From contig NW_006768787.1 of NCBI RefSeq assembly GCF_000204055.1, forward strand, positions 488,309 to 552,308: 64,000 bases of DNA, read 5' to 3'. Of the stretch, positions 61,293 to 64,000 are shown in pieces. The position numbers and the translations under genes are program-made. The DNA is from Melampsora larici-populina 98AG31. Its lineage: Eukaryota; Basidiomycota; Pucciniomycetes; Pucciniales; Melampsoraceae. Each line of letters begins with the position of its first letter. Positions within the stretch are counted from its first letter, which is position 1. The notes beneath the pieces were generated by a model. The model was not told where the DNA came from and made no database searches. It saw nothing but the letters and a program-made list of their open reading frames with translations.

Positions 61293-62468
61293 TTATGCTT
61301 TTCTTTCGCCTTTTGATGCTCTTGCTCTTGCATCTGATTTTTTCTTTGCTTGTGTTTCTCTGTTTTTTTGAAAATAATAGAATCCAAGAATGGTATATGG
61401 TCAGTTTTTGTTTGAGTCATTGTGATGTGAGAAGTTTCGCATACCTTTGTTTTGTTAAATCAGCTTTATCTTTTTCTGATTTAGCCTTTGCTTTACTTGC
61501 TGCTTCTTCCCTTTTTAGTTTTGTTTCGTAATCTACTACTGCCGAATTTAAATTTGGTCTTAGTAATGGATCTGGTGAAGAACCCAAAAGTCGAATTAGT
61601 AAGAACAGAGATGTCACAATGAAGATTCGACATTTGAAAAGAAAATGATGCGAATCAAAACTCACCACCTCCGATTTTACTTTCAGCTTTTTTTCTAGAT
61701 TTCGATTTTAATCCTAAAAGTTTCAATTGTTGTTCCAACATTGAAGTTTCTGCATCTTTTAATTCTTGAATTTGTTTAGGTGTTAATTTCTGAATTTGAT
61801 TTGAATCAGTTTCATCTTCTACCCTTCCATATGTTGCTATGATGGCTTTTTTTTGTAATTCATCTGAGTTTAGTGATCCGTAGTCTTTGCTGATCTTTGT
61901 ACCTGTTGTGAATCCAAAAAAGAAATGATGTTTGGTTTTTCAGAAAGAGAATAGAGGTTTGGTATGAGTTTTTAAAGATCCGAACATGATTGATCTAGAG
62001 GATTTGAATCCTTTTCTTCTGGTTCTTCTTCTTCTTCTTTGAATTGACTAGGATCTTGGAGATAATCTGATGCTAGTTGAAGTACTTTTTCAATACATTC
62101 ATCCAGTAGTAAGTCATGGTTTGGTTGATCTGACGCTAAAGAACCAATCATTGCAAATCGATTAGTTAAATTAGTCTAGGAAAGGTCATTTGAAAGCTGG
62201 TGAAGTGTTGCTTACTAGAATCTGAGATTGTAGAATCTAATTCAAGTTCCAAGATACCACGAATAGTTTCAATTTGTTCATCTTTTGGAATCTCTGAATC
62301 TTGAATTAAATGTAAAATATAATCTAAAGTTGTCTAAATAATAAAGTCAGTCTCCAATGTATGATAGATTGTGTTAGAGAAAGAGTACTTTACTTTGTCG
62401 ATTTCCAAGTTAGAAGTGATTTGATTTGATTTGAATGTGTTGAGGATCGATTGCTGGAAACTGGTCAT
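61293..62468 (-). CDS. CCDC43-like coiled-coil protein
   Basis: Six exons: 62468-62394, 62333-62216, 62135-61986, 61902-61666, 61571-61445, 61359-61293; phases agree, 257 residues. Start MTSFQQSILNTFKSNQITSN, an acidic middle (KEEEEEPEEKD), then AIIATYGRVEDETDSNQIQK, matching the conserved block of CCDC43 (ALLAQYADVTDEEDE). A Lys/Glu-rich coiled coil (KLKREEAASKAKAKSEKDKA) ends in KGERKA, the family C-terminus. The function of CCDC43 is poorly known. The donor of exon 3 (GTTCGG) is non-standard and the weakest point of the model. Confidence 0.78.
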
Positions 62469-62672
62469 TTTTTGGATTTGATTGGTAAACTAAACATATC
62501 AGAGCAAGTTTATTAGAAAGTACTTTATCAGTTTACAGTGTTTAAAATAATGCAGTTTCTATCAATCTTGGAAAATGACCACTGACCAGGTCATGAGAAC
62601 CAGTGAACGAGTCTCATCACATTCTCATCCTTCAAATCAAAACCTCGGTTCCTTCAAGATAACTTCAAAAAG
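62469..62672. promoter_or_regulatory. Shared divergent promoter region
   Basis: About 200 bp between the start codons of the CCDC43-like (minus) and ZIP-like (plus) genes. No specific motif named. Confidence 0.4.
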
Positions 62673-64000
62673 ATGGGTTTACTTCAATTAGCAATCTATT
62701 CTACGATAATGTTCTTCACAAGTTCAGTGATTCATCTTTTATTTTTTTGGATTGAGATGGTCTAACCGACCATTTGGTTTTACATGATAGCTTTATTTTT
62801 AGGAAGTATACCATTATCACTCTCAAGATCAATCTCACCGCTTCGTAGTCGTCAACTCAGCATCATCGGAGTAGGTCTATTGGTGGGTGTAGCTTTGACA
62901 GTGATCATCCCTGAGGGCATAGAAGCTATTTATCGAATTCAACTTCTTAATCATCAATCTATCATTCCTCATCATGATGATCAATCTCATCAACATCATC
63001 ATCCTCCAATCGGTTTAGCTTTATTATCTGGTTTTCTTTTAATGTAAAATCCATCCTCTTTTTGAATTTATCGTTTCTTTAGAGGTTTTTTTTGGTACTA
63101 AATTCGGTGAATTCTAATTTTCATAGGTTCTTAATAGATCAAGCTAGTTCTCCAGAACCAATCCCAAACGATTCTCATCGGTGTTCTACCTCAACTAGTT
63201 CAACTTCCTTGGTCATACGTGCATCATCAATCTTACTTCTTTTCTCATCTTTTCGATCCATCTCATCTGACTCTACTCTGATCCGCTCGTTCAAATCAAT
63301 TAATTCCTTATCCTCGGATCATCAGGCCCAGAGCCTAATAACACGCTTACCGAGGCTAATTCGACCGGTGTGGTAGTCGTGGATTCGAGTGATGGGTCTT
63401 GCGTCAAGCCTCTTGTTGCTACCTGCTCACACACACATTCATCTCATAAGAGTTTGCTTTCGACCACTCTTGGTTTATTAACTCATTCACTTGCCGATGG
63501 AATATCCCTTGGAGCTTCATCAACTTTCAATTCCCTGCCAGCCACTGCGAATGCTTCGTCTTCGAAAGATGTCTTAGCACTGGATTTGATTGTCTTCATT
63601 GCGATCATCGTTCATAAGGCACCTGTTGCTTTCGGTTTGGTGGCTGTACTCATGTCCGAAGGTATTCCTCGACATATCATTCGTCGGATTCTGTTTGCTT
63701 TCAGTCTAGCTACTCCTCTTGGTTCTTTGATCACATGGTCTTTGATCACAACTCTCATTGGTCATAATATGAACCATGATCGGAATGATTCTCTTCCAGT
63801 CTCTCGTCAAGCTTCAATGCAATGGTGGATAGGAATGACACTCTTATTCTCAGGTGGTACATTTCTATTCATAGCAATTCATGCTATGCAACATAGTGTC
63901 ACAGAACAAGTTACTCATTATCATTCAAAACTACCATCGTCTTTGAATATGTCAGGGGGAAATCGAGAGGAAGGATCAGAAATCAATCATCAAACTGTTT
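62673..64000 (+). CDS. ZIP-family metal transporter, ZIP9/SLC39A9-like, incomplete at the window end
   Basis: Likely exon 1, 62673-62721 (MGLLQLAIYSTIMFFT), joins exon 2, 62791-63043 (LFLGSIPLSLS.., IIGVGLLVGVALTVIIPEGI), then exon 3 from 63127 (FLIDQASSPEP). The GVALTVIIPEG and the His-rich loop (HHDDQSHQHHHPP) after helix III, and LLTHSLADGISLGA with FIAIIVHKAPVAFGLVAVLM further on, are the metal-path motifs of the ZIP9 subfamily, which moves zinc into the cytosol at the Golgi. Between 63127 and about 63330 one more intron must be removed to connect the frames; the exact junction is unresolved. The last visible residues continue past 64000. Confidence 0.82.

Overview
The window looks like nuclear DNA of a basidiomycete fungus, most plausibly a rust or near relative (Pucciniomycotina). 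The evidence is many short introns (about 55-110 nt) with GTAAGT-type donors, very short exons of 20-33 nt, AT-rich codon use in the host genes, a DASH-complex gene, and several transposon classes nested in one another. The rust assignment is inference; no species is claimed. A run of 100 N at 661-760 marks an assembly gap.

Two gene-dense blocks flank a long repeat-rich middle. The left block (about 2.8-23.5 kb) holds, in order: a DASH subunit gene (Dad3), a mitochondrial 3-hydroxyisobutyrate dehydrogenase, a 13-exon Arf-GEF of the Gea/GBF1 type on the minus strand, a divergent gene of unknown function, an SFT2-like Golgi membrane protein, a SKI3-like TPR protein carrying one frameshift, and a TPT/DMT-family transporter. 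The right block (59.5-64 kb) holds a Gcs1-type Arf-GAP, a CCDC43-like coiled-coil protein, and a ZIP9-like metal transporter that runs off the end. For most genes I rebuilt exon chains in which every junction has GT..AG and every phase agrees; that phase agreement is the main internal check. Four genes (Gea, SFT2, Arf-GAP, and the degraded Gos1-like SNARE) concern Golgi traffic, but they are scattered and I do not read this as a cluster.

The middle (about 24-59.3 kb) is mostly mobile DNA with one intact-looking CIA30-domain ORF (25.9-26.8 kb) and one unrecognised Ser/Pro-rich gene (45.8-47.1 kb). It contains a large foldback repeat, several MITE-like elements with visible target duplications, a hAT fragment, and a Gos1-like pseudogene. 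It also contains a degraded hAT element of about 4.2 kb (33.9-43.7 kb) with a complete 5.6-kb PIF/Harbinger inserted in its 3' end. Last is a young Ty3/gypsy retrotransposon (49.1-59.2 kb) whose 3' LTR is split by a second, 3.1-kb Harbinger plus a 306-bp MITE derived from it.

The most interesting features are the fully resolvable nests, the autonomous Harbinger sitting next to its own 306-bp derivative, the gypsy polyprotein that stays in one frame and is broken only by TGA codons, two GCAACG-rich elements at 1.4 and 2.2 kb, and the SKI3 frameshift. I found no convincing tRNA, rRNA or CRISPR feature.
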